Counted from the first letter of the stretch, positions 18,159 to 27,267 are shown. The stretch is DNA of 64,000 bases from CAWEQO01 sp963811225 (GCA_963811225.1 CAWEQO010000008.1:71032-135031); one strand, 5' to 3'. A program made the numbers and translations. Notes: a model not told the origin generated them from the letters alone.

Positions 18159-19619
18159 GGTACTGTATCTTTGGTTCATGAAGTAGAAGGCAGGGTTGCA
18201 CGCAGGGAATGGTTCTGAAAAATGGCGGCTTCAAGGCCCTCTTGCGATTGAAACAGAACGGCCTGACGCAAGCGTCTGCGGAAATTGCGGTTTTCACGCT
18301 CGAGGTGACTGGTGGTGCGCAGGTGAGTGAAGGACCAATCTTCGCCACGTTCTAACGCCTGCTGATGGACTAGGAAGAAGGCCAGGGTACGTTCAAAATC
18401 ACGCTGCAAGGTGCGGACAAGCTTGGGCTGGTCGGCCGTCCACTTCTTACAAAAAGCATGATAGCGCTGCCAGGCCTGGATTTCTCCGTCTGCCTGCCAG
18501 ATCACACGGGCTTCGTCCAAGATCGCCTGACGGTAAACCTTGGCGCTCGGACGATCCATACCCTCCGGAAGTGCCAGGTCGCGCAGGAGATTACGCAATT
18601 TATGGAAAATACAGCGTTGCAGCGGAACGTCGGGGCAATTCGTTTGGCGCGCCGCTTCCAACCCGCCCGCGCCATCCGCGATGAGCAAGTCCCAGCGTCC
18701 CGGGGTGCGCAACTGGATTTGTTTGACTGCAAACAGCAGGTCTCCCCAGCTTTCTTCACTTTCTTTCTCGGCAACCAACCAGGTCAGCAGGCTATGTTTC
18801 CCGGTGGTCGGCCAACAGCCCCGCGCAAACAAGATCACATAGCGCTGCCCCACTTTTTTCTGCCGCAGCCGGCCTATCCGATCCTTGTGTTTCTCCTCCG
18901 TCGTCTTCATTAGCGTAATCCACACCCCGTCCACTTCCACAATTGGCGGAAAGCTGTCCAGTGGGCGTTGCAACCATTCTTCTCGCCCTGCTCCCGCCTG
19001 CTGCACCCGCTCCTGGATCGTGCGCAAACCCAACGAACCCCCCAGTTTGGCATCCTCTTTGGCTTTGATCCAGCGCAAACTCAGCCCCCAGCCATACTCC
19101 GCTTCCATTTCCCAGGCCAAATCATCCCAGATCCGCTGCCCTTTCTTCAGGGTCCGAAAGGGGATCTGCACACTGCCACCACACCGGCAGCGCACCTGCG
19201 GCATCTCCAGGCTCAGGTGCCCCCAACTGGTATCCAGCCCGCGCCGGTAATGCCCGTTTCGCCAGAACTGGCTCACTTGTTGGGTGCCACATTTCTGACA
19301 GATCGCTGCCCCTTTCTCTGCACTGCTTACCTTTTTACTGCGTCCATGCTGCTTCCGTTTCAGGGCCCGCGTGACTTCTTCTTCCAGTTCCGCCTCAATG
19401 CTCCGCTTCACCACTTCCTTCACCGCCTCTTCAAGTCCGCTGACGAACCTATGCAGATATTCCTCCCGATTTTTCCCCTCGCCTACTTGTATTACTAGCT
19501 TGCCTATGGGTACAATAGTCATTGCCTGATCTCCGGTGTCTCTGGTTTCGTCACCTTGATTCTACCGGTGATCAGGTATTTCTTTCCTCCCCTACTTCAT
19601 GAATTAAAGATACAGTATC
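18159..19619 (-). mobile_element. complete insertion sequence with TIRs and 8-bp target duplication
   Basis: The 1461-bp element is bounded by 28-bp terminal inverted repeats (18159-18186 and 19592-19619, three mismatches) and flanked by the direct repeat ATTCTGCG at 18151-18158 and 19620-19627. It carries one intact mutator-like transposase gene. Intact ends, gene and target duplication point to a recent insertion. The 8-bp duplication is what IS256-type elements make. Confidence 0.92.
18176..19522 (-). CDS. mutator-superfamily (IS256-like) DDE transposase
   Basis: A 448-residue transposase. The N-terminal third has cysteine pairs (CQKCG, then CRCGG) that look like zinc-binding DNA recognition. 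The catalytic core has D in VEVDGVWI, D in LLIADGAGG and the segment LQRCIFHKLRN, which corresponds to the C-x2-H signature before helix RN of mutator/IS256 transposases. A downstream Glu completes the triad. The stop codon lies inside the left inverted repeat, so almost the whole element is coding. The exact IS family needs a database; the superfamily is well supported. Confidence 0.85.
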   Translation of the reverse strand: MTIVPIGKLVIQVGEGKNREEYLHRFVSGLEEAVKEVVKRSIEAELEEEVTRALKRKQHGRSKKVSSAEKGAAICQKCGTQQVSQFWRNGHYRRGLDTSWGHLSLEMPQVRCRCGGSVQIPFRTLKKGQRIWDDLAWEMEAEYGWGLSLRWIKAKEDAKLGGSLGLRTIQERVQQAGAGREEWLQRPLDSFPPIVEVDGVWITLMKTTEEKHKDRIGRLRQKKVGQRYVILFARGCWPTTGKHSLLTWLVAEKESEESWGDLLFAVKQIQLRTPGRWDLLIADGAGGLEAARQTNCPDVPLQRCIFHKLRNLLRDLALPEGMDRPSAKVYRQAILDEARVIWQADGEIQAWQRYHAFCKKWTADQPKLVRTLQRDFERTLAFFLVHQQALERGEDWSFTHLRTTSHLERENRNFRRRLRQAVLFQSQEGLEAAIFQNHSLRATLPSTS

Positions 19620-19643
19620 ATTCTGCGTATTTTTAAAAAGCCC

Positions 19644-19671
19644 TTGACAAAATGGCAAAAACTCGTATAAT
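19644..19671 (+). promoter_or_regulatory. strong consensus promoter with no sense gene downstream
   Basis: TTGACA (19644-19649) and TATAAT (19666-19671) with a 16-bp spacer, reading right. Transcription would start at about 19679, the base of a hairpin, and run antisense into the beta-hydroxyacid dehydrogenase gene. Confidence 0.6.
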
Positions 19672-19678
19672 AAAGATC

Positions 19679-19717
19679 GATAGCGGACAGGATGCCCCCC
19701 TCATCCTGTCCGTTATC
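19679..19717 (-). terminator. hairpin terminator
   Basis: Stem of 16 (19679-19694 with 19702-19717, one mismatch), loop of 7. It lies directly after the stop of the minus-strand dehydrogenase gene. Confidence 0.7.
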
Positions 19718-19720
19718 ATT

Positions 19721-20593
19721 TTAAGCATCCGTATGCAGCAGTTCTGTCCCTGCCAGCATCTCCAAGATGCCCAGCACCGCCGAATTATCCAGATCTCCCA
19801 TGCCATTTTCCAACATCGAATTAAATAACTGCGCGTCGACAGCAGCCGACGGCAGGGGAATGCCGTACTGGCGGGCCGTCTCCAGCACAATATTCAAATC
19901 TTTGGCCTGCATGTAGGCTTTAAAGCCCGGCTGCCGGTTGTCCTCGAACAGGCGCGGCGGCTTGACGTCTAGCGCCCAGCACTGCGCGGCCCCGCTGCGG
20001 ATCGCCTCGACCACTTTGCGCGGGTCAGCGCCGGCTTTTTGAGCAAAGACCAGCAGCTCGCCCATCGCTACCATTTGGGCAGCCACCATGATCTGGTTAG
20101 CAGCCTTGGCAATCTGCCCGGCCCCGGCGTCGCCGATGTGGGTGATTTTTTTGCCCATCACCTCCAACACCGTGCGCACCGATTCCAGCGCCGCTTCCGG
20201 CCCACCCACCATGATCGTCAGGGTACCCTGGCGGGCGCCGATGTCGCCGCCGCTGACCGGGGCATCCAGGCACTGCACCCCCTTTTCACTCAAACGGCCG
20301 GCAATCAGGCGAGCGCTGGCGGGTTTGATGGTGGAATTATCCACAAAGATCAGGCCCTCGTGCGATCCGGCCATGATTCCGTCTGGCCCGAGGACAACCT
20401 GCTCGACATCCGGCGAGTTGGGCAGGTTGGTGAAGACCACATCCACTTGCTCGGCCACCTCTTCAGGCGAGAAGGCCGCTTTTGCCCCTTCGCCAACCAG
20501 CTCATCTACCGCTCCCCGGCTGCGGTTATGCACTACCAGCGGGTATCCGGCTTTGAGGATGTTGCGGGCCATTGATTTTCCCATCAGGCCCAA
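19721..20593 (-). CDS. 3-hydroxyisobutyrate dehydrogenase-family oxidoreductase, start codon region broken
   Basis: About 290 residues of the beta-hydroxyacid dehydrogenase family (3-hydroxyisobutyrate / tartronate semialdehyde reductase). Motifs: GLGLMG of the Rossmann fold, DAPVSGG substrate loop, and the catalytic Lys in GQIAKAANQI. NAD(P)-dependent oxidation or reduction of a short beta-hydroxyacid is expected. The natural ATG is at 20615-20617, just after the GNAT stop and 9 bases after AAAGGA, but codon 3 is TGA (20609-20611); the following codons give IGYIGLGLMG as expected of the family. As read, translation could only begin at the TTG at 20593 and would lose the first beta strand. 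Either a nonsense mutation or a base error. Confidence 0.75.
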   Translation of the reverse strand: MGLMGKSMARNILKAGYPLVVHNRSRGAVDELVGEGAKAAFSPEEVAEQVDVVFTNLPNSPDVEQVVLGPDGIMAGSHEGLIFVDNSTIKPASARLIAGRLSEKGVQCLDAPVSGGDIGARQGTLTIMVGGPEAALESVRTVLEVMGKKITHIGDAGAGQIAKAANQIMVAAQMVAMGELLVFAQKAGADPRKVVEAIRSGAAQCWALDVKPPRLFEDNRQPGFKAYMQAKDLNIVLETARQYGIPLPSAAVDAQLFNSMLENGMGDLDNSAVLGILEMLAGTELLHTDA

Positions 20594-20621
20594 TCCGATG
20601 TAACCAATTCAAAGCATTTGA

Positions 20622-21170
20622 CTATTCCTTTCCTTCCCATTCTGAACGCAGCAGCCCCATGTAGATACGGTCCACCCACTCACCGTCACGGTGGATGGCC
20701 TCACGCTGCGCGCCCTCCCGCCGGAAACCCAGTTTTTCGTACACTCGAACTGCGCGTGGGTTGTTGCCGTTCACATCCAGGCTCAAACGATGCAGGTTCA
20801 GCTCGTCGAAGGCGTATCCAACCGCGATCCGCATGGCGTCCGTCCCGCAGCCCTTGCCGCGGTACTCCGGATCGCCGATGCCGATGGAAATCTTGCCCGC
20901 CTGGTTGTTCCACTCGATGTTATGAATGGCGACGAAGCCAATCATGCGGTCGTCGGCAAGCGTATGGATATGGAACAGCACCCCGCTCGAACCGGAGCGC
21001 ATAGACCGGGTTTCCTCTTCAAAATCTTGGACACTGCGCGGCCGGGCGTAGTCGGTATCCATCTGGCGCTGATACTTCGGATCGTTACTCCACTCGGCGA
21101 AACGAACAGCGTCCTCCGTCGCCGGCGCCGCCAGCCTCACCAGCTTGCCTCGAAACAGGTTGTCGGGCAT
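20622..21170 (-). CDS. GNAT family N-acetyltransferase
   Basis: A 182-residue acetyltransferase of the RimJ/RimL-like group. The acetyl-CoA motif A is visible as IGDPEYRGKGCGTDAMRI, followed by FDELNLHRLSLDV and VYEKLGFRREG, all typical. It transfers an acetyl group from acetyl-CoA to an amine, perhaps an N-terminus or small molecule. The ATG at 21170 has GGAG upstream; the longer upstream frame crosses a hairpin and a divergent gene and is rejected. The dehydrogenase ATG lies 4 bases after its stop, so the two form an operon. Confidence 0.88.
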   Translation of the reverse strand: MPDNLFRGKLVRLAAPATEDAVRFAEWSNDPKYQRQMDTDYARPRSVQDFEEETRSMRSGSSGVLFHIHTLADDRMIGFVAIHNIEWNNQAGKISIGIGDPEYRGKGCGTDAMRIAVGYAFDELNLHRLSLDVNGNNPRAVRVYEKLGFRREGAQREAIHRDGEWVDRIYMGLLRSEWEGKE

Positions 21171-21214
21171 CGTTGTTCTCCTTCGATATAGGATGTAGTT
21201 CAATTGTAATAGAA

Positions 21215-21287
21215 GAAGGCAGTACCTTAGGCAGTTGGGGATTCGGAAGAGTTCCCCGAATCCCCAATTGCCTAAGGTACCGCCTTC
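21215..21287. other. long hairpin within a divergent promoter region
   Basis: Arms 21215-21246 and 21256-21287 pair over 32 bases with two mismatches. Both flanking genes start away from it, so it is not a simple terminator. TATACT (21291-21296) for the right-hand gene follows directly. Confidence 0.6.
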
Positions 21288-21302
21288 CGCTATACTTAAG
21301 TT

Positions 21303-21698
21303 ATGTCCGAAAATGCACACACACCCCTCTTCAAAAAGCTTGGCGTCCGGCCGTTTGACCGAATCCTGATCCTCAATCCGCCGGAGCATTATCCCGACTT
21401 GCTCAGCCCACTGCCACCCGGGATCGAGTTCGCAAGAGATTTGCAGATACCGATGGACTTTCTGCAGTATTTTGCCCGCACCCGGCGTGAGCTGGCTCAG
21501 GCGTTCCCCGGTCTGCGGACGATCCTGGCCTTGGACGGCGTCCTTTGGATTACGTGGCCCAAAAGCAACTCGCCTGACGAGTCCGACTTGAACGAAACCA
21601 CCATTCGCGAGATCGGCTCGGGCAACGGCCTGATCGATGAGGACGTGGTCGACATCGACGAGGATTGGCAAGCGTTGAAGTTCGTCCATCCCGTCTGA
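21303..21698 (+). CDS. DUF3052 family protein
   Basis: A 131-residue soluble protein. TPLFKKLGVRPFDRILILNPP at the start, VLWITWPK in the middle and a DLNETTIREI to LIDEDVVDIDEDWQALKFV tail match the DUF3052 pattern (small alpha/beta protein, function unknown). The ATG lies 7 bases after TATACT without a ribosome-binding site, so the message is likely leaderless. Terminated by the hairpin at 21713-21772. Confidence 0.8.
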   Translation: MSENAHTPLFKKLGVRPFDRILILNPPEHYPDLLSPLPPGIEFARDLQIPMDFLQYFARTRRELAQAFPGLRTILALDGVLWITWPKSNSPDESDLNETTIREIGSGNGLIDEDVVDIDEDWQALKFVHPV

Positions 21699-21712
21699 AG
21701 TCCGCTTGCTTC

Positions 21713-21772
21713 GGGAATGGATTGGCCTTCAGGATGGCTGCTCTCAGCCGACCTGAAGGCCAATCCATTCCC
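21713..21772 (+). terminator. hairpin terminator
   Basis: Perfect 21-base stem (21713-21733 with 21752-21772) after the DUF3052 gene, with a second small stem in its loop. The next promoter box (TAGAAT) follows within ~15 bases. Confidence 0.75.
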
Positions 21773-21843
21773 AAAGACTGTGCTAGAATTTAGTATGCAA
21801 GCGCAGTCAAGCCGCTCATCTCAACCGATCTCGGAGTGAACCC

Positions 21844-22530
21844 ATGCAAGAAAAGGAAAGCAATCGCCCGGCACGCTGGAGCATCCAACCGTCCCGGCTA
21901 AACCAGCTCGTGCGCATCCTTGCGATCTTCGCCATCGCGATGATGTGCATCTCGCTCAGCGCCGGTTATTATGCCGCAACCCGGCCCACTCCGATCCCCA
22001 CGCCCACCGAAACCGTCGTTCCCACGGATACGCCCATACCAACTCCGACGAAAACCGAGCCGCCGAGAGTGCGCGCCACTGATTCCTTCCCCAAAGCGGT
22101 CTATCTACCCGGACTCTCCCCTGATGATGTAATCAAGATATTCATGGGCTATATGTTCCAGTGCCAAGATCCGGTGAAAACCGACGCCGGGCTGTATGAA
22201 TGGACCTGCAGCCAGGAATCCTCCTACGCCAACAGCCGGGTGCGCGTCCTGAGCCGCACCAGCGAGACGGTTGACCAGGTCATCGCGACGGTGAAAGCGA
22301 CGGAGGGCGCCGCTCGCAGTGAAGAGATTGGGCGATTCCTGGGCCAGGCGGCCGGGCTGAACTATAACGGCGCCGAGCCTCGCCAAGCCACGGATTGGGT
22401 GCGCCGCAAGGTGCTGGGGCTGAAAGCCGGTGATGAGCCGCTGCTGGCGGTCTTTGGCGATGTGCAGTTCACCCTCGAACATCAAGCGGAGGGCTGGTCG
22501 CTCACATTAGGAGAGTTGCCCTCTGAATAA
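21844..22530 (+). CDS. single-pass membrane protein of unknown function
   Basis: A 228-residue protein with one membrane helix at about 27-47 (LVRILAIFAIAMMCISLSAGYY), a Thr/Pro-rich linker (TPIPTPTETVVPTDTPIP) and an extracytoplasmic domain with two Cys that may pair. The cytoplasmic N-terminus is short and basic. No family is recognised. The architecture of anchor, Thr/Pro linker and small domain recurs in this genome. GGAG upstream of the ATG at 21844; single gene between two hairpins. Confidence 0.7.
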   Translation: MQEKESNRPARWSIQPSRLNQLVRILAIFAIAMMCISLSAGYYAATRPTPIPTPTETVVPTDTPIPTPTKTEPPRVRATDSFPKAVYLPGLSPDDVIKIFMGYMFQCQDPVKTDAGLYEWTCSQESSYANSRVRVLSRTSETVDQVIATVKATEGAARSEEIGRFLGQAAGLNYNGAEPRQATDWVRRKVLGLKAGDEPLLAVFGDVQFTLEHQAEGWSLTLGELPSE

Positions 22531-22547
22531 AGAAAAGGACTGTGAAG

Positions 22548-22609
22548 ACGCAAAGGGCTTTGTATAAACAACGGCATGCTCATCATGCTTTATACAAAGC
22601 CCTTTGCGT
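22548..22609 (+). terminator. hairpin terminator
   Basis: Perfect 21-base stem (22548-22568 with 22589-22609), extended outward by further imperfect pairing; ends in TTTTC. Confidence 0.75.
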
Positions 22610-22704
22610 TTTCGCAGTCTTTTCCACTTTTGATTTTATTCTCTCGATTTGCTACAATGATGCAAACTACGGTCACTGTTGAGGTGATATGATAGAAGGA
22701 ATTC

Positions 22705-24432
22705 ATGGAACGTAAAGTCCCGACAACACAATCAGACGAAATCGACCTCTACCTGAGGACGATCTACTCGCTGCTGCGTTCGACCACGGACGTGCAAATC
22801 CGAACGCTCGAAGAGGTGCACGCCGGCACCAACTCCTCCCTACACCTGGAAGCCCGCAACAACGCGCCGGATACCTCTGCTTTTATCTACAGCCTGCTGC
22901 GCCTACCGCAGCAAATCTTCAAGGTGCGCACGGTCATCTTGGGGCAAAATTCTACCGTTTTCAGCCAACACGGCATCGATAACGTGGAGAGCTGGCAGCC
23001 GGTTTCTGCGGTCGCCCGGCGGCGGCGCTGCTTCTACAACGGCGGCGACCTGCTGGCGTGCTACATCGCCAGCCGCTCCGACATCGACGACATCATCCCG
23101 ACCCTGACGGCCTTCCAGATCGAGTGGAACAAGCTGCACTTCCTGCTCCGGCAGACCCCGCCGGAGCTGCTCGACCGGGTGGAATGGGGCGAGCAATCCA
23201 TGGCTGCGCTGGCCGGTTATTTGAACATGAATGTGGAAGACCTGGAGCGCCTGTGGGTGGTATGGGGAAACCGTTCCGAGGAATGGCTGCAAGAGATTGC
23301 CAGCCGGCAGCTTTCGCTGCGTGTGCGGCTGCTGAACGGCTCACTGAGTGAGTACTGGCGCGCCACCCGGCGCTGGATGGAACACATCGTCGACACCTGC
23401 CCGGACTTGCTCGAACGCCCTGTTTATTTTGTCTCCAGCAATACCCACAGCCTGACGAACATGCTGACCGGGTTCGGACTGCAAAAACGCGAGGAGCTCA
23501 TCGAGTACCTGATGCACTCTGGCGATGTGGCCCTGATCGAAGAATGGAACGCCATCGAGAAAGAAAACATCCCCTCGAGTGAAGGCAACTTCTTGTATTA
23601 CATGCTGAAGAAGTACCAGCAGACCCGTCAGGGTAGCCAGTCGTGGAAAGAGCAGCGCGCCTACGAGGAAGAGCATGGCATCATGCGCATCCCGAGCGTG
23701 CACACCTTCGACATCGAAGCCCAGGTCATCGACCTGTCGCGGCTCGATCCGGATACCATGGACCCGCGCCTGTCGGACAGCAACTGCTGCTTCCTCAAAG
23801 ACAGCGATGCCCTGATCCTCAACATCGACTACCCGCTCGGGCTGGCCGCCTACAACATCCTGGCGCGGGTCACCGAATACGCCAGCCCGATCCTGGGGGT
23901 GTATTCGATGGGTAAGGCGGCCACGCTCAACGGTGTGCTAGGCGATGTGACGATCCCTAACGTGGTGCAAGACGAGCACTCGATGAACACCTACTTGTTC
24001 CAGAATGCCTTCACCGCCAACGACGTGACCCCCTATCTTACGTATGGCACCGTGCTGGACAATCAGAAGGCCGTCAGCGTACTGGGCACGTTCTTGCAGA
24101 ACGTGCGCGTCATGGACGTGTTTTACAGAGAAGGCTATACCGATATCGAGATGGAGGCCGGGCCGTACCTGTCGGCGGTATACGAGATGTGGCGACCCAA
24201 GCGTCACCCGGTCAACGAGATCGTTAACCTGTACCCGGCCCCGTTCGACGTAGGCATCTTGCACTACGCCTCTGACACCCCATTAACCAAGGGCAAGAAT
24301 CTGGGCGCAGGCACGCTCTCGTACTACGGCATGGACTCGACCTACGCCACCACGATTGCCATCCTGCGCCGGATCTTGAGCAAAGAGCACGAGCGCCTCG
24401 AGCAGAAAGAACGCGAAAAGGCTAAAGCGTAG
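22705..24432 (+). CDS. large conserved protein of unknown function, nucleoside-phosphorylase-like C-terminus
   Basis: A 575-residue protein without signal peptide or membrane helix. The first ~330 residues are helical and unlike families I know. From about 370, segments such as SDALILNIDYPLGLAAYNIL, ILGVYSMGKAATLNG and IGDV-like GDVTIPNVVQDEHS recall the phosphorylase fold with its GKAA and DEHS-type motifs, so a nucleotide- or sugar-handling role is possible. I cannot name the family; it may be one of the DUFs restricted to Chloroflexota. AGAAGGA precedes the ATG. Its stop lies in the arm of a 41-bp hairpin shared with the convergent valS. Confidence 0.7.
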   Translation: MERKVPTTQSDEIDLYLRTIYSLLRSTTDVQIRTLEEVHAGTNSSLHLEARNNAPDTSAFIYSLLRLPQQIFKVRTVILGQNSTVFSQHGIDNVESWQPVSAVARRRRCFYNGGDLLACYIASRSDIDDIIPTLTAFQIEWNKLHFLLRQTPPELLDRVEWGEQSMAALAGYLNMNVEDLERLWVVWGNRSEEWLQEIASRQLSLRVRLLNGSLSEYWRATRRWMEHIVDTCPDLLERPVYFVSSNTHSLTNMLTGFGLQKREELIEYLMHSGDVALIEEWNAIEKENIPSSEGNFLYYMLKKYQQTRQGSQSWKEQRAYEEEHGIMRIPSVHTFDIEAQVIDLSRLDPDTMDPRLSDSNCCFLKDSDALILNIDYPLGLAAYNILARVTEYASPILGVYSMGKAATLNGVLGDVTIPNVVQDEHSMNTYLFQNAFTANDVTPYLTYGTVLDNQKAVSVLGTFLQNVRVMDVFYREGYTDIEMEAGPYLSAVYEMWRPKRHPVNEIVNLYPAPFDVGILHYASDTPLTKGKNLGAGTLSYYGMDSTYATTIAILRRILSKEHERLEQKEREKAKA

Positions 24433-24515
24433 AGAATAAGAGAGCGGAGAACAAAGAACAGTTACACCTTGTGAGGTGTAACTGTTCTTTGTTCTCCGCT
24501 CTCTTATTCTCTACG
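24428..24515. terminator. 41-bp perfect hairpin between convergent genes
   Basis: Arms 24428-24468 and 24475-24515 pair perfectly over 41 bp with a 6-base loop. It includes the stop codon of the left gene and ends five bases before the stop of valS. Confidence 0.85.
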
Positions 24516-24519
24516 TTCT

Positions 24520-27222
24520 CTACTCTCGTATCTGCTCCCGCAGTTTCTCGGCCGTCTCTTGAAAGGCCGCCAGTTTCTCGCGCTCCTTGTCCACCACCGG
24601 TGCGGGGGCGCGCTGGGCAAAGGGGCTCGCCAGCAGCTTCTCCAGGCGCTCGATCTGCAATTCGACCTCTTTGAGCTCTTTCTCCAGGCGGGCGCGCTCG
24701 GCTTCGAAGTCGATCACACCCTCCAGCGGCAGGAAGATCTCGACACCCGACACCACCGCCGTGGCGGCATCCTCGGGCTTCTCGGGCAGCTCGGCCTGAA
24801 TGCTGACTTGCTCGGGATCCAGATAGGCCAGTGAGGCGATCACCTCTCGCTGGCTCTCCAGCAGCGGGGCATGGTCGCCGGCGGCGAGGATGGCCGGGGT
24901 GTGCTGCGAGGGCTTAAGCTTCTTCTCGGTACGCAGATTGCGCACCGAGCGCACCACCTCTTGCACCAGGCTGAAATCGGCCACTTTGTCCGCTTCCCAG
25001 CCTTCCGGCTCTTGCGCCTCGGGCCAGTGGGCGATGATCAACGCCTCTTCCCAGCCGCCCTCGGGCGCCAGCCGCTCGGACTGGGCCTGTGCGGCGGCCT
25101 TCAGATTCTGCCACAATTCCTCAGTGACGAAGGGGGTGAAGGGGTGCAGCAGGCGCAGGCAGGTGTCGAGCACGCGCACCAGGGTGTAGCCGGTGTAGAA
25201 GGCCCGGTCACCGCCCTCGGCCATTTGCAGCTTGGCAATCTCCACATACCAATCGGCGAACTCGCCCCAGAAGAAGTCGTAGATCTGCCGCCCGGCTTCA
25301 CCATACTGGTAGACGCCGAACAGCCGCTCCACGCTGCGGATCAGGTCCTGCAGGCGAGCCCAGATCCACGAGTTGGCCAGGGTCCACTCGGGCTCCTTCT
25401 CAGGCTCGGCCGGGGCATTGCCCAGCACGCCCAGGATGAAACGCCCGGCATTCCAGACCTTGTTGGCGAAGTTGCGGTTGGTCTCCACCTTCTTGACGCT
25501 CAGGCTCATGTCGTTGCCGGGGGTCGAGCCGACCAGCAGGGTGAAGCGCAGCGCGTCTGTGCCGAGCTCGTCCATTACGCCCAGCGGATCGATGACGTTA
25601 CCCTTGCTCTTGCTCATCTTCTGCCCGTTCTCGTCGCGGATCAGGCCGTGCAGATAGACGGTATGGAAGGGCGCTTTGCCGGTAAACTCCAGCCCGTCCA
25701 TAATCATGCGCGCCACCCAAAAGAACAGGATGTCGTAGCCGGTCTCCAATACCGAGGTGGGGTAGAAGTATTTATAGTCGGGGGTTTCTTCCGGCCATCC
25801 GAGGGTCGAGAAAGGCCACAGGCCTGAGGAGAACCAGGTGTCCAGCACGTCTGGGTCCTGGCGTGGATGCTCTTTGCCGCACTTTGGGCACGTCTCGGGG
25901 TCTTCGCGGGCCACAATCACCTCACCACAGTCATCGCAGTACCAGACCGGGATGCGGTGGCCCCACCACAACTGGCGGCTGATGCACCAGTCCTGGATGT
26001 TCTCCAGCCAGTTGTAATACACCTTGGTGAAACGCTCCGGCACAATCTGGATGCGGCCGTCGCGCACAGCTTCCAACCCGGCCGCGGCCAGCGGTTCCAT
26101 CGAAACGAACCACTGAGTCGAGATCATCGGCTCGATGATCTCACCGCCGCGCTGCGAGCGTGGCACGTTAAGCAGGTAGGGCTCTTGTTTGATGGTCAGC
26201 CCGGCAGCCTCCATATCGGACCACAGCTGCTTGCGAGCCTCGAAACGTTCCAATCCCTGATAAGGCCCGCCGTTTTCATTCACCTTGGCGGCCTCGTCCA
26301 GCACACTGAGGATCGGCAGGTTGTGCTTCTCGCCGATGGCGTAGTCGTTCGGGTCATGGCCGGGAGTAATCTTTAATGCGCCGGTACCAAACTCGCGATC
26401 GACATACTCGTCGGCAATGACCGGCACCTCGCGGTTGAGCATCGGCACGATTACCGTTTTGCCAACGTACTTCTGGTAACGCTCGTCTTCGGGATGTACG
26501 GCCACAGCGGTATCGCCCAGGATGGTCTCGGGCCGCGTGGTGGCTACCGGGATGTAATCGCCCGAGCCGTCGGCCAGCATGTACTTGAAATAATACAGGA
26601 AGCCAGGTTCCTGGCTGTACTCCACCTCCAGATCGGAGACGGCGGTCTTCAGTCCCGGCGACCAATTGATCAGGCGCGGGCCACGGTAGATCAGGCCCTT
26701 CTCGTACAACGTTACGAAGGCTTCGCGCACCGCAGCCGACAGACCCGGATCGAGAGTGAAGCGCTCGCGGCTCCAATCGCAGGATGCGCCCATGCGCCGA
26801 ATCTGCCGGGTGATGATGCCGCCGTGCTTCTCTTTCCATTCCCAGGTGCGGCGCGAGAACTCTTCACGCCCGACCTGCTCGCGGCTGGTGCCTTCCAACA
26901 GCAGCGCCCGCTCCACCTGCAGCTGCGTGGCGATCCCGGCGTGGTCTGTGCCCGGTACCCACAGGGTGGGGATGCCTTTCATGCGATGGTAGCGAATCAT
27001 CAAATCCTCCATCGACACGAACATGGCGTGACCCAGATGCAGGATGCCGGTCACGTTCGGCGGCGGGATCGAGATGACGAAGGGCTTGACGCTGGGGTCG
27101 AAGTCCGGCTCACGCGGATCATTCCAGGGTTTGAAGAAGCCGTTCTCCTCCCACCAGCGATACAGTCGCTGTTCGATCTCAGCGAAATCGTAAGTTTTGG
27201 ATAAAGTTGTCGTTTCTGCCAT
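24520..27222 (-). CDS. valS: valine--tRNA ligase, bacterial type
   Basis: A 900-residue class I synthetase charging tRNA-Val. Order: catalytic core with PNVTGILHLGHAM (HIGH motif), CP1 editing domain with ATTRPETILGD and GTGALKITPGHD, zinc-type cysteines (CDDCGE, CPKCGK), KMSKSKGNVIDP, anticodon-binding helices, and a C-terminal coiled coil (from ~840) that is usual in bacterial ValRS. Everything needed for activity and editing is present. It starts 46 bases after the stop of a second, archaeal-type ValRS gene, and no promoter is visible between, so both probably depend on the upstream T-box. Confidence 0.95.
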   Translation of the reverse strand: MAETTTLSKTYDFAEIEQRLYRWWEENGFFKPWNDPREPDFDPSVKPFVISIPPPNVTGILHLGHAMFVSMEDLMIRYHRMKGIPTLWVPGTDHAGIATQLQVERALLLEGTSREQVGREEFSRRTWEWKEKHGGIITRQIRRMGASCDWSRERFTLDPGLSAAVREAFVTLYEKGLIYRGPRLINWSPGLKTAVSDLEVEYSQEPGFLYYFKYMLADGSGDYIPVATTRPETILGDTAVAVHPEDERYQKYVGKTVIVPMLNREVPVIADEYVDREFGTGALKITPGHDPNDYAIGEKHNLPILSVLDEAAKVNENGGPYQGLERFEARKQLWSDMEAAGLTIKQEPYLLNVPRSQRGGEIIEPMISTQWFVSMEPLAAAGLEAVRDGRIQIVPERFTKVYYNWLENIQDWCISRQLWWGHRIPVWYCDDCGEVIVAREDPETCPKCGKEHPRQDPDVLDTWFSSGLWPFSTLGWPEETPDYKYFYPTSVLETGYDILFFWVARMIMDGLEFTGKAPFHTVYLHGLIRDENGQKMSKSKGNVIDPLGVMDELGTDALRFTLLVGSTPGNDMSLSVKKVETNRNFANKVWNAGRFILGVLGNAPAEPEKEPEWTLANSWIWARLQDLIRSVERLFGVYQYGEAGRQIYDFFWGEFADWYVEIAKLQMAEGGDRAFYTGYTLVRVLDTCLRLLHPFTPFVTEELWQNLKAAAQAQSERLAPEGGWEEALIIAHWPEAQEPEGWEADKVADFSLVQEVVRSVRNLRTEKKLKPSQHTPAILAAGDHAPLLESQREVIASLAYLDPEQVSIQAELPEKPEDAATAVVSGVEIFLPLEGVIDFEAERARLEKELKEVELQIERLEKLLASPFAQRAPAPVVDKEREKLAAFQETAEKLREQIRE

Positions 27223-27267
27223 CTAAAATTTTCCTTTGAATAATTTCTTGCCCTATCGGGCACTACT

